Positions 8,631 through 14,538 of a stretch of DNA of 16,748 nt are shown piece by piece. Every line of letters begins with the position of its first letter. The first letter of the stretch is position 1. Source of the DNA: an uncultured Clostridia bacterium (GTDB taxonomy: Bacteria; Bacillota; Clostridia; Oscillospirales; Oscillospiraceae); the NCBI GenBank assembly GCA_938049125.1, contig CALICR010000103.1, positions 1 to 16,748 of the forward strand, read 5' to 3'. Position numbers and translations under genes: made by a program. The notes beneath the pieces were generated by a model that was given only the letters and a program-made list of their open reading frames with translations, was not told the origin of the DNA and made no database searches.

Positions 8631-8656
8631 TCATTTTATTATAACATACCTGTCAA
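8631..8656 (-). promoter_or_regulatory. extended -10 promoter for the PBP directon
   Basis: On the minus strand a perfect TATAAT lies at 8643-8638, preceded by TGT at 8646-8644, which makes an extended -10. Predicted transcription begins near 8631, giving a leader of about 60 bases to the PBP ATG. A consensus TTGACA also occurs at 8656-8651 but only 7 bases from the -10, so it cannot be its -35 box. No good -35 is seen at 16-18 bases. The site is inferred from sequence only. Confidence 0.65.
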
Positions 8657-8670
8657 TGATCTTTCGTGAA

Positions 8671-8698
8671 GTTTTTCTGAATTTTGCCGGAGAAAAAC
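8671..8698. repeat. 8-bp inverted repeat upstream of the PBP promoter
   Basis: GTTTTTCT (8671-8678) and its exact reverse complement AGAAAAAC (8691-8698) are separated by 12 bases. The pair lies about 40-67 bases upstream of the predicted PBP transcription start and about 80-110 bases before the divergent small secreted-protein gene. It could be an operator or a chance AT-rich palindrome. There is no T-run arranged as for a terminator. Confidence 0.3.
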
Positions 8699-8779
8699 GG
8701 AAGCCGCCGCATCCCCGGATTTTCCGCCGCGGATAGCAGACCAAAAAGCCGGGCAGACTACCTGGGAGGAGATGACGCC

Positions 8780-9040
8780 ATGCTCGAAAAAATTCGGGTC
8801 CTTGCCGCTGCGGCACTGGCCGCGGCGTTCCTGGCCCTGCCCGCCCGGGCGGCGGGCGGATACCGCATCGGGGTCCTGGACGGCCTCGTGGCCCTCTGGG
8901 ACGGCGGCGGGCAGCTCTGCGAGGTCACGGCCATCCGGGCCGCCCTGCTCCCCGCAGCGGACCGGGCGGCGCTGGCAGCAGGCATCCTCTGCCCCACCGC
9001 AGAAGAGGCCGCAGCGCGGCTGGAGGACTACGGCCGCTGA
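8780..9040 (+). CDS. small secreted protein, BofC C-terminal-like
   Basis: This 86-residue protein has a clear signal peptide: MLEKIR, then a hydrophobic Ala/Leu core, then an LPARA-A type cleavage site near residue 24. The mature part has the pattern Y-R-I-x3-DG-x-VALW, then LCEVTAIRAALLPAADRAAL, AGILCPTAEEAAARLEDYG. This resembles the C-terminal domain of BofC, with a Y-x6-G-x-(I/V)-A-(V/L) start, an LP-x-x-D turn and an L-x-D-Y end. BofC is an intercompartmental regulator in sporulation; equating the functions would be overreach. The ATG at 8780 is preceded by GGGAGGAG; upstream in-frame starts lack one. It is divergent from the PBP gene. No convincing promoter was found on this strand. 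Confidence 0.65.
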   Translation: MLEKIRVLAAAALAAAFLALPARAAGGYRIGVLDGLVALWDGGGQLCEVTAIRAALLPAADRAALAAGILCPTAEEAAARLEDYGR

Positions 9041-9079
9041 GGCAAAACCAGCTTTCTTTCGGCGGCGGCGGATTTCCTC

Positions 9080-9108
9080 TTGATTTTCCGCACCGGGCAG
9101 GGTACAAT
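9080..9108 (+). promoter_or_regulatory. sigma-A promoter for the DUF1292 gene
   Basis: TTGATT at 9080-9085 and TACAAT at 9103-9108 are separated by exactly 17 bases. Transcription would start near 9115, about 30 bases before the TTG start codon and 16 before the CGGAGG ribosome-binding site. This also rules out an in-frame TTG start at 9080, which would lie inside the -35 box. Confidence 0.8.
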
Positions 9109-9145
9109 AGACCCAACCAAGAGAGAGAAACGGAGGTTGCACGCC

Positions 9146-9433
9146 TTGGAAGAGTTCGGCGCCAACTATGTGACCATCACCGATGAAGACGGTGTCAGCT
9201 ATGAAATGGAGATCCTCAGCCGCTTTGAGCACGAGGGCCGCGACTATATGGCCCTGATCCCGGCGGACACCGAGGACGAGGAACCGAATCTGGAGGTCAA
9301 CCTGCTCCGCGTAACGGAGGAGGACGGCGAGGAGATCCTCGAGGCCATCCAGGACGAGGAGGAGCTTCAGGCCGTCTACGACGTTCTCATGGAGCTCGTC
9401 TTCGAGGACGAGGAGGAAGCCTCCGAGGAGTAA
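9146..9433 (+). CDS. DUF1292 family protein
   Basis: This is a small acidic cytoplasmic protein of 95 residues with the DUF1292 pattern: N-Y-V-T-I-T-D-E-D-G near the start, then YEMEILSRFEHEGRDYMALIPAD, then LLRVTEEDGEEILEAIQDEEE and an Asp/Glu-rich tail. DUF1292 proteins are widespread in Firmicutes, often near yrrK/ruvX and other housekeeping genes, but their function is unknown. The start is taken as TTG at 9146, nine bases after GGAGG. A TTG at 9137 directly abuts the SD and is unlikely. The gene has its own promoter 60 bases upstream. No terminator follows it before the structured RNA region that begins within about 20 bases of its stop. Confidence 0.85.
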   Translation: MEEFGANYVTITDEDGVSYEMEILSRFEHEGRDYMALIPADTEDEEPNLEVNLLRVTEEDGEEILEAIQDEEELQAVYDVLMELVFEDEEEASEE

Positions 9434-9447
9434 TTGTGCACGCTCCC

Positions 9448-9592
9448 TGCCGGGTGCGTGACGGGCCCTCTTAAACCCACATCTCTTTTCAGGGATGCCG
9501 GACTTCCGTGCCGGATTGCAGGCCTCCCGCGGCATGCCGCGGACGTTGGAAGCAGGGAAGGTACGGAGAGGCAACCCACCTGCCTTTTTGTG
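9448..9592 (+). ncRNA. ssrS: probable 6S RNA
   Basis: This non-coding stretch folds as a long hairpin. The closing stem pairs GGGTGcGT (9452-9459) with ACcCACCT (9574-9581), then CCTCTT (9467-9472) with GAGAGG (9566-9571). An AAACCCACA bubble follows. Next come a hairpin of CATCTC (9480-9485) with GGGATG (9492-9497), and CTTCCGTGCC (9503-9512, one bulge) paired with GGTACGGAG (9560-9568). A perfect CCGCGGC-AT-GCCGCGG hairpin lies at 9527-9542. Five Ts follow at 9585-9589. The one-hairpin shape with a central bubble and the TAAACCCACAT / CAACCCACCTG segments fit Firmicutes 6S RNA, which binds sigma-A RNA polymerase. Exact ends are uncertain. I see no clear promoter just upstream, so it may be processed from the DUF1292 transcript. 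Identity rests on fold and recall of the family, not a search. Confidence 0.55.
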
Positions 9593-9597
9593 CAGGT

Positions 9598-9603
9598 TAT
9601 AAT
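9598..9603 (+). promoter_or_regulatory. isolated TATAAT box after the structured RNA
   Basis: A perfect TATAAT lies at 9598-9603, just after a 6-bp ACCTGC/GCAGGT hairpin (9578-9583 with 9592-9597). No hexamer resembling TTGACA is found 16-18 bases upstream and there is no TG extension, so it may be fortuitous. If active, transcription would start near 9610 and end at the terminator at 9676, a product of about 65 bases. Confidence 0.3.
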
Positions 9604-9643
9604 AGGGTCCGCACGGCCACAGCGGGGATTTTTTCGCGGCAGA

Positions 9644-9676
9644 CCGCCGCCCGGTCTCATCCGGGCGGCGGTTTTT
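9644..9676 (+). terminator. strong Rho-independent terminator
   Basis: An 11-bp perfect GC-rich stem, CCGCCGCCCGG (9644-9654) with CCGGGCGGCGG (9661-9671), has a 6-base loop and is followed at once by TTTTT (9672-9676). There is no T-run on the other strand, so it acts for rightward transcripts: the DUF1292/6S unit or the short unit starting near 9610. Confidence 0.9.
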
Positions 9677-9784
9677 CCGCGCCTCCGGGCCGGTCCCAAG
9701 GGCGGCACGTTGTCCGGTTTGCCCCGCTCCGGCTGGAAATTTTTCCGTTCCCGCGAGAAATCCCCGGTATTTTCCGCAGAGGAC
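9677..9784. other. intergenic stretch with nothing recognised
   Basis: Between the terminator and the foldase promoter lie about 108 GC-rich bases in which I find no convincing gene, hairpin or site. Together with the RNA region before it, this completes the roughly 440-base gap between the DUF1292 and foldase genes. Confidence 0.5.
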
Positions 9785-9812
9785 TTGAAAGAGCGAAATA
9801 ATTTGGTATAAT
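9785..9812 (+). promoter_or_regulatory. sigma-A promoter for the foldase gene
   Basis: TTGAAA at 9785-9790 and TATAAT at 9807-9812 are spaced by 16 bases. Predicted transcription starts near 9819, about 53 bases before the foldase ATG. Confidence 0.8.
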
Positions 9813-9871
9813 AATACGCATTGAATTCTGTCCGCGGGACAGACGCATTTTACGAGAGGATTGATCCAACC

Positions 9872-11422
9872 ATGAGTGCATCCAGAGAAAAGAAAGCCCG
9901 TAAGGACGGCGGCGTCCCGCAGGCGGATCCGCAGCAGGCGGCCGCCAAGGCCAAGACCCGCAAGAACGTCCTGACCGGCATCGCCGTCGCCCTGGTGGTC
10001 GTGCTGATCATCGGCTCCATCGTGCTCTTCAAGGGTCCCTACTTCCGCACGCATTCCGTCGCGGTGACCACCGGTACCCATGAGCTCGCTCCCATCACCG
10101 TCCGCTACTTCTACCAGGACGCCTTCACCCAGTTCTATCAGACCTACGGCTCCATGCTCGGCTCCGTTTATGCCAGCGGCAGCGACTTCAGCACCCAGAT
10201 CTATGATGAAGAAACCGGCAAGACCTGGGGCGACGCCCTCATGGAGAGCGCCATCGAGCAGATCCGCACCACCTACGCCGTCTACGATGATGCCGTGGCA
10301 AACGGCTATGTCCTCAGCGAGGCGGGCGAAACTGCCCTTTCCAACACCGAGTCCATGATCACCATGTACGCCACCCTCAGCCAGGTGAGCGAGAACGACT
10401 ACCTCCGCGCCACCTACGGCAACGGTGCAAGCCTCCAGAGCTACCTCGACTACCAGCGCATCCTCGTCACCGTCTCCTACTACCAGCAGGAGAACCGCGA
10501 CAGCTACACCTACACCGCCGACGAGCTGAACGCCGCCTACGAGGAATCCCCCGCCGACTACAACGTCTACTCCTACCACACCTATCTGATCCGCCCCGAC
10601 ACCACCTCCGAGTCCACGGACGAGGAAGCGGAGGCCGCCAAGGCCGAGGCCCTGGAGAAGGCCGAGAACATGGCCGCCGCGTCCGAGAACGACCTCGAGC
10701 AGTACCTGGCCCTCTGCAATGAGCTCTCCGGCACCGAGAACTACACCGACGGCACCATGTCCCTCCGCGAGAACTACCGCGCCAGCTCCATGTCCGACGA
10801 GGTGAAGGCCTGGGTCACCGACGCGGCCCGCCAGGAGGGCGATACCACCGTCATTGAGACCGAGTCCGGCGACTATGTGCTCTACTTCGTCTCCGTGGGC
10901 ACCAACGATTACGACGCCCTGAACATCCGCAGCATCAAGATCTCCGCCACCACCACCGACGACAGCGGCAACACGGTCGCCGACTGGGATACGGCCAAGA
11001 CCCAGCTCGACGCCTTCCAGGCCGAGCTCGACGCCGCCGACGACCCGCTGACGGCGCTGGACGACCTGGCCAAGACCTACTCCTCCGACACCAACACCAA
11101 GTACGACGGCGGCAAGTACGAGACCGTGCATCGCGGCCAATTCGAGTCCGCCGTGGACGATTGGCTCTTCGATGAGACCCACGCCGCGGGCGACACGACG
11201 GTCATTGAGGGCAGCGACGGCTACTACTTCCTCTACGTCGAAGGCTCTGCGGGCAGCTACCGCGACTACCTCGTGGACCAGGCCCTGCGCAACAGCGACT
11301 ACAGCGACTGGTACAACGCCCTGGTCGAGAACGCCACCGCCGAGGAGAACGACTTCGGCATGGGCCACGTGGTCCGCACGCTGACCGTGCCCAGCCAGTC
11401 CGCCTCCAGCTCCAGCAACTAA
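9872..11422 (+). CDS. membrane-anchored PrsA/SurA-like peptidylprolyl isomerase (foldase)
   Basis: This is a probable extracytoplasmic folding factor. The 516-residue protein has a charged cytoplasmic N-terminus (rich in Lys, Arg and Gln), one transmembrane anchor at about residues 33-53, a SurA/PrsA-like helical region (about 75-225), and two tandem degenerate parvulin-like domains. The first is about 228-345, ending QEGDTTVIETESGDYVLYFVS. The second is about 350-456, ending AAGDTTVIEGSDGYYFLYV. There is no lipobox, unlike classical PrsA lipoproteins. The protein is very acidic. The ATG at 9872 follows a weak, rather distant GAGAGG; in-frame codons upstream lie at the predicted transcription start. 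It has its own promoter and a terminator, so it is monocistronic. Isomerase activity of the degenerate domains is uncertain. Confidence 0.82.
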   Translation: MSASREKKARKDGGVPQADPQQAAAKAKTRKNVLTGIAVALVVVLIIGSIVLFKGPYFRTHSVAVTTGTHELAPITVRYFYQDAFTQFYQTYGSMLGSVYASGSDFSTQIYDEETGKTWGDALMESAIEQIRTTYAVYDDAVANGYVLSEAGETALSNTESMITMYATLSQVSENDYLRATYGNGASLQSYLDYQRILVTVSYYQQENRDSYTYTADELNAAYEESPADYNVYSYHTYLIRPDTTSESTDEEAEAAKAEALEKAENMAAASENDLEQYLALCNELSGTENYTDGTMSLRENYRASSMSDEVKAWVTDAARQEGDTTVIETESGDYVLYFVSVGTNDYDALNIRSIKISATTTDDSGNTVADWDTAKTQLDAFQAELDAADDPLTALDDLAKTYSSDTNTKYDGGKYETVHRGQFESAVDDWLFDETHAAGDTTVIEGSDGYYFLYVEGSAGSYRDYLVDQALRNSDYSDWYNALVENATAEENDFGMGHVVRTLTVPSQSASSSSN

Positions 11423-11442
11423 CCCAAACACCGGCAAAGCAC

Positions 11443-11482
11443 CGCGCCGGGCCATCCAAGCGATGGCCCGGCGCGTTCTGTA
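11443..11482 (+). terminator. Rho-independent terminator after the foldase gene
   Basis: A 14-bp perfect stem, CGCGCCGGGCCATC (11443-11456) with GATGGCCCGGCGCG (11462-11475), encloses the loop CAAGC. It is followed by TTCTGTAT, a modest U-rich tail. It lies 20 bases after the foldase stop codon. Confidence 0.75.
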
Positions 11483-11527
11483 TAAACGGCCCCGGCGCGG
11501 CGCAAGCTAGGGGCGAGGTGATGCAAA

Positions 11528-11884
11528 ATGCCGCAGAAACTCCGCTTTGTGCTCTCCGGCGGCGCAGCGGGCCTGGTGTGCGGGCTCTTCGGCGCGGGCG
11601 GCGGCATGGTATTGGTCCCGCTGCTCCTCCGCTTCTGCAAGCTGGAGAGCCGGACGGTCTTTGCCTCCGCCCTCTCCATCATGCTGCCCATCTCGCTGGT
11701 CTCCCTGGCGGTCTGTGCCCTCTCCGGCGGGCTGCCGCTGCGGGAGTCGCTTCCCTACCTCGGCGGCGGCGTGGCAGGCGGCGTGCTGGCGGGCATTTTT
11801 TATAAAAAGATCCCCACCGCCCTGCTGCACCGGGCGATGGGGCTTCTGATCCTGTGGGGAGGGCTGCGGCTGCTGTGGGGGTGA
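11528..11884 (+). CDS. TauE/SafE (TSUP) family transporter, N-terminal half protein
   Basis: This is a small membrane protein of 118 residues with about four hydrophobic segments. It has the TSUP repeat motif near the start: G-G-A-A-G-L-V-C-G-L-F-G-A-G-G-G-x-V-L-V-P-L-L (residues about 11-33). Full-length TSUP proteins, exporters or importers of sulfite, sulfonates and similar anions, contain two such repeats in about 250 residues. Here each repeat is a separate gene. The ATG at 11528 has GAGGTGAT five bases upstream. Its TGA stop overlaps the GTG start of the second half (GTGA at 11881-11884), so the two are translationally coupled and probably pair in the membrane. The transported substrate cannot be inferred. 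Confidence 0.82.
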   Translation: MPQKLRFVLSGGAAGLVCGLFGAGGGMVLVPLLLRFCKLESRTVFASALSIMLPISLVSLAVCALSGGLPLRESLPYLGGGVAGGVLAGIFYKKIPTALLHRAMGLLILWGGLRLLWG

Positions 11885-12231
11885 TCGTCGCCGCCCTCTG
11901 CGGCTTTCTCTCGGGCCTGGGCATCGGCGGCGGGTCTCTGCTCATGGTCTACCTGACCGCCGCCGCGGGGCTGGATCCGCGCACCGCCGGAGCCGTCAAT
12001 CTGCTCTATTTCCTGCCCGCCGCCGGTGTCTCGCTCATCTTCCACAGTAAGAACCGCTTTGTGGACTGGCGTGCCGCCCGCTGGGCCATCCTCGGCGGCG
12101 TGATACTGGCGGCGCTGGGGGCCTGGATCAGCTCCGCCGTGTCCGCCGCGCTGCTGCGCCGCCTCTTCGGCGTCTTTCTGCTCTTTGTGGGCGTCTCGGA
12201 GCTGCGCTTCAAAACGCGCAGCTCAGCCTAG
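11881..12231 (+). CDS. TauE/SafE (TSUP) family transporter, C-terminal half protein
   Basis: This is the second half-transporter, 116 residues from a GTG at 11881 that overlaps the stop of the first half as GTGA. It repeats the TSUP motif (CGFLSGLGIGGGSLLMVYL, residues about 7-25). Three more hydrophobic segments follow, with DPRTAGAVNLLYFLPAAGVSL resembling the conserved second-repeat segment. In-frame GTG codons at 11854 and 11875 are possible earlier starts, with no better ribosome-binding site. The reading frame differs from the first half. Because both parts are complete and start/stop are neatly overlapped, I read this as a two-gene arrangement, not a recent frameshift. The 3' end overlaps the convergent peptidase gene by 9 bases. 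Confidence 0.8.
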   Translation: MIVAALCGFLSGLGIGGGSLLMVYLTAAAGLDPRTAGAVNLLYFLPAAGVSLIFHSKNRFVDWRAARWAILGGVILAALGAWISSAVSAALLRRLFGVFLLFVGVSELRFKTRSSA

Positions 12232-13926
12232 GGCCGCCCGGATAACCGCCGCCGTGGAGGCCATGCGCCCCGGCGCGAAGGGGCTCTCCAGCCCGCCCTG
12301 CTCCGTGATGGTCTCGAGGAAGCCGTCATGGTCCCGGGGCAGCAGGTCGTTGTAGACCGCGAGGCCGCTCCCCTGCTCCGCCTGCTCCCGCTCGTAGAGC
12401 TGGAAGGCCGCGTCGTTGGACACGCAGTAGCTGATGACGTAGTAGGGGTACTCAAAGAAGTGCGTGATGTCGATCCAGCTCTTGGCGTAGTAATCGTCGT
12501 AGCCCTCGGTGTAGTAGCCATAGTCCTTCGCGACCTGAAGGGAAATGTCGTTGATCTTCTCCACGGTCAGCTCCTCGTCCGGCAGGCTGTAGACCTGCTG
12601 CTCAAAGGCGAAGAAGCTGCCCTGCTGGGCGTAGGTGTCCACGGTGTCCATCAGCTTCTGGCCCGTGAGGGACCGCTGCATTTCGCCGCTCAGCTCGCCC
12701 AGCAGCAGGTACTCCATGCCCTGGGAGAAGGTCTCGGCCAGCTCCAGAGAGTTCGTATCATTATAATTATAGTAGCTGTCCACGCAGTGGCCGAACTCAT
12801 GGGCGAAGGTCAGCAGGTCCATGTCGCTGCCGTCGGTCTTGACAAAGGCGTAGGGCGCCTCGTAGTCCTCCAGGTAGGTCTGGAAAGAAGTGTTCACCTT
12901 CTTGTCTGACACGGCGATGTCGTAGAGGTGGTTTTCGTCCAGGAAATCCCAGGTCTCGGCGATGTCGCCGCCCATGTCCGCCGCGGCGGCGGCCAGGGTG
13001 CTGCGGACCTCGGACTCCGACACGGTCCCGGGCAGATAGTCGCCCCAGACGCCCTGCTCCGTCAGCTCCTCGTAGAGCGGCGCGATCTCCGTGCGGATGT
13101 CCGCCGCCAGGCCCTCGGCTTCGTCCAGCGTGTAGTCCCGGCCATAGATTATGTCAAAGGCGTAGTCCCCGTAGCTCTCATAGCCGCAGTAGCGGGCCAG
13201 CTCGTTCCGTACCCGGACGAGGCGGATGTAGATGTCCCCGTAGCGGTCCGTGTAGGCGTTGTAGTAGCTCATCTCGTCCTCCGGGTCCAGCTCGGCCAGC
13301 TCCGGCGTCTCGTCGGACCCGGCGCCGCCTTCGTCCCCGAGACCGGCGCGCAGCTGGCGGTACTCCCGCAGGAGGTCCGTCTCCTGCTGCATCAGGGACG
13401 CATAGGTCTCGTCGGCGTAACCGGTGTAGTCCGCGCCGTAGTAGTCGAGGAAGCCGTCGCCGAAGTATTCCTGCTCCAGCTCCTCCGCCCGGTCCGAGTT
13501 TGCGCAGTCCACATAGAGCTGGTCGAGGATCTGTTCCACCTCCACGGAGGCGGAATCGCAGAAGTCGTACTCCGCAGCCCAGGACGCGTCGGTCTGGTCC
13601 GCGCAGCTGTGCAGCTCCGCCAGGGTGGACATGGTGTAGAAGGTGAAATAGGCCGCGTTGCAGGCGATGAGGCCGTCGAGGATGGCGTCCAGATCCCCGC
13701 CGCGGTCCAGCAGGGCCGAAGTCTTGTCCGCCTGGGCCTTGAGCGGCTCCACAGACGGGCGTACATACTCCATCTGCTCATAGGGCACGATGTCGTCGCG
13801 CCCGGTCCCGGTGCCGGTCCCGCCGCCCAGCAGCGACATGGCCGCCTCCCGGCTGATCTCTCCGCCGCAGGCCGTCAGCAGCAGTGCGAGGGCCAGCAGC
13901 AGGGTAAGAATTGCTTTCTTTTTCAT
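12223..13926 (-). CDS. secreted lipoprotein, M3-family (oligoendopeptidase F-like) metallopeptidase
   Basis: This is an extracytoplasmic zinc peptidase of 567 residues. A lipoprotein signal peptide opens it (MKKKAILTLLLALALLLTAC, with the lipidated Cys at 20), then a Gly/Thr-rich spacer. The catalytic motif is HEFGH at 376-380, with the downstream Glu ligand in LELAETFSQG (about 395-398). Further on is the M3-type segment ITHFFEYPYYVISY (about 487-500), matching the substrate-binding His/Tyr region of oligoendopeptidase F. Family members cleave short peptides. The N-terminal helical half is Asp/Glu/Tyr-rich. The ATG at 13926 has AAGGAGAG upstream. It follows ruvX by 20 bases. No terminator is visible between it and the convergent transporter gene. 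Confidence 0.9.
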   Translation of the reverse strand: MKKKAILTLLLALALLLTACGGEISREAAMSLLGGGTGTGTGRDDIVPYEQMEYVRPSVEPLKAQADKTSALLDRGGDLDAILDGLIACNAAYFTFYTMSTLAELHSCADQTDASWAAEYDFCDSASVEVEQILDQLYVDCANSDRAEELEQEYFGDGFLDYYGADYTGYADETYASLMQQETDLLREYRQLRAGLGDEGGAGSDETPELAELDPEDEMSYYNAYTDRYGDIYIRLVRVRNELARYCGYESYGDYAFDIIYGRDYTLDEAEGLAADIRTEIAPLYEELTEQGVWGDYLPGTVSESEVRSTLAAAAADMGGDIAETWDFLDENHLYDIAVSDKKVNTSFQTYLEDYEAPYAFVKTDGSDMDLLTFAHEFGHCVDSYYNYNDTNSLELAETFSQGMEYLLLGELSGEMQRSLTGQKLMDTVDTYAQQGSFFAFEQQVYSLPDEELTVEKINDISLQVAKDYGYYTEGYDDYYAKSWIDITHFFEYPYYVISYCVSNDAAFQLYEREQAEQGSGLAVYNDLLPRDHDGFLETITEQGGLESPFAPGRMASTAAVIRAALG

Positions 13927-13946
13927 CTGCTCTCTCCTTTTCTTGC

Positions 13947-14360
13947 TCAGGCGCGGTGCGCGTTCAGGTAGCCCTCAAGGATCAGAGAGGCCGCCACCGC
14001 GTCCACGGTGTTCTTCCGGCGCTTGCCGTGGTAGTTGCAGTCCGAGAGGATCTGGTGCGCCTCCACGGTGGTGCGCCGTTCGTCCCAGAGGACGACCTCC
14101 ATGCCCGTCACCTCGCCGAGGTAGGCCGCAAATTCCCGGTAGAGCGCCGCCCGCGGCCCCTCGGAGCCGTCCATGTTGCGCGGGAAGCCCATGACGAGCC
14201 GCTCCGCGCCGCTCTCCTCCAGCAGCTTCTTGATCTCCGCCGCCGTCTTCTCCCGGTTTCTCGAATGGATTACCGCCGTCCGTCCCACCAGGGTCCCCAG
14301 CAGGTCCGAGATGGCGACCCCGGTCCGGGCATCGCCGTAATCGATGGCCATGACACGCAT
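13947..14360 (-). CDS. ruvX: RuvX/YqgF family RNase H-fold nuclease
   Basis: This is a putative Holliday-junction resolvase, also implicated in pre-16S rRNA end processing in other bacteria. The 137-residue protein has the family motifs in order: MRVMAIDYGDARTGVAISD with catalytic Asp at 7, GFPRNMDGSEGPRA (about 80-93), LWDERRTTVEA with an acidic residue (about 102-112), and KRRKNTVDAVAASLILEGYL near the end with Asp in VDAVAA. The ATG at 14360 has GAGGAAAC upstream. Upstream in-frame start codons lie beyond the predicted promoter and are rejected. It is the first gene of the unit with the M3 peptidase. Confidence 0.95.
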   Translation of the reverse strand: MRVMAIDYGDARTGVAISDLLGTLVGRTAVIHSRNREKTAAEIKKLLEESGAERLVMGFPRNMDGSEGPRAALYREFAAYLGEVTGMEVVLWDERRTTVEAHQILSDCNYHGKRRKNTVDAVAASLILEGYLNAHRA

Positions 14361-14390
14361 AAAGTTTCCTCGCTTTCCCATCTTTCCGAC

Positions 14391-14420
14391 AGTATACCAC
14401 AGCGCCCGGCCCCTTGGCAA
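14391..14420 (-). promoter_or_regulatory. promoter for ruvX and the peptidase gene
   Basis: On the minus strand TTGCCA (14420-14415) and TATACT (14396-14391) are 18 bases apart. TGG directly before the -10 makes it an extended -10. Transcription would start near 14384, about 24 bases before the ruvX ATG. Confidence 0.75.
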
Positions 14421-14503
14421 GGGCGCATCCGCCCCGCAGGCCACGAGGCCGGTTTCATAAATAAAATAATTTGTATTTTTCCGGGAAAAGCCCGATTTTT
14501 AGG

Positions 14504-14532
14504 TTGACCTCCCCCTTCCTTTGTGATAAAAT
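14504..14532 (+). promoter_or_regulatory. extended -10 promoter of the rpmG-secE-nusG-rplK-rplA cluster
   Basis: TTGACC at 14504-14509 and TAAAAT at 14527-14532 have 17-base spacing, with TGA at 14524-14526 as an extended -10. Transcription would start near 14539, leaving a leader of about 130 bases before rpmG. Confidence 0.8.
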
Positions 14533-14538
14533 AATCCT

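Noticed and set aside
8572..8634. Extended N-terminus for the PBP beginning MNLYLYDPAIK
   Set aside because: Its ATG coincides with or precedes the predicted transcription start and has no SD, whereas the ATG at 8571 has a strong AAGGAGG.
8639..11455. A 938-codon open frame on the minus strand spanning the BofC-like, DUF1292, 6S and foldase region
   Set aside because: It runs antisense to well-supported genes, promoters and a terminator. Its low-complexity Gly/Val-rich product is typical of the mirror frame of GC-rich coding sequence, and it has no domain.
11479..11486. TGTATAAA as a promoter for the TSUP genes
   Set aside because: A -35 would fall inside the foldase terminator stem, and no good hexamer or correct TGn extension is present.
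11521..11805. Alternative plus-strand frame starting MQNAAE near the first TSUP gene
   Set aside because: Its product is Arg/Gly-rich and lacks membrane segments. The frame starting at 11528 has the TSUP motif and proper SD spacing.
12928..13971. Long plus-strand open frame opposite the M3 peptidase
   Set aside because: It is antisense to a gene with a lipobox and HEFGH motif. The codon pattern explains it as a shadow.
14361..14444. Longer RuvX start (MACGADAPLPRG...)
   Set aside because: This segment covers the predicted -10 and -35 boxes and lacks similarity to the RuvX family, which begins at the MRVMAIDYG methionine.
14482..14499. CGGG-AAAAG-CCCG followed by ATTTTT as a terminator between ruvX and rpmG
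   Set aside because: The stem has only four base pairs, and it lies just upstream of the rpmG promoter with no gene ending nearby on that strand.
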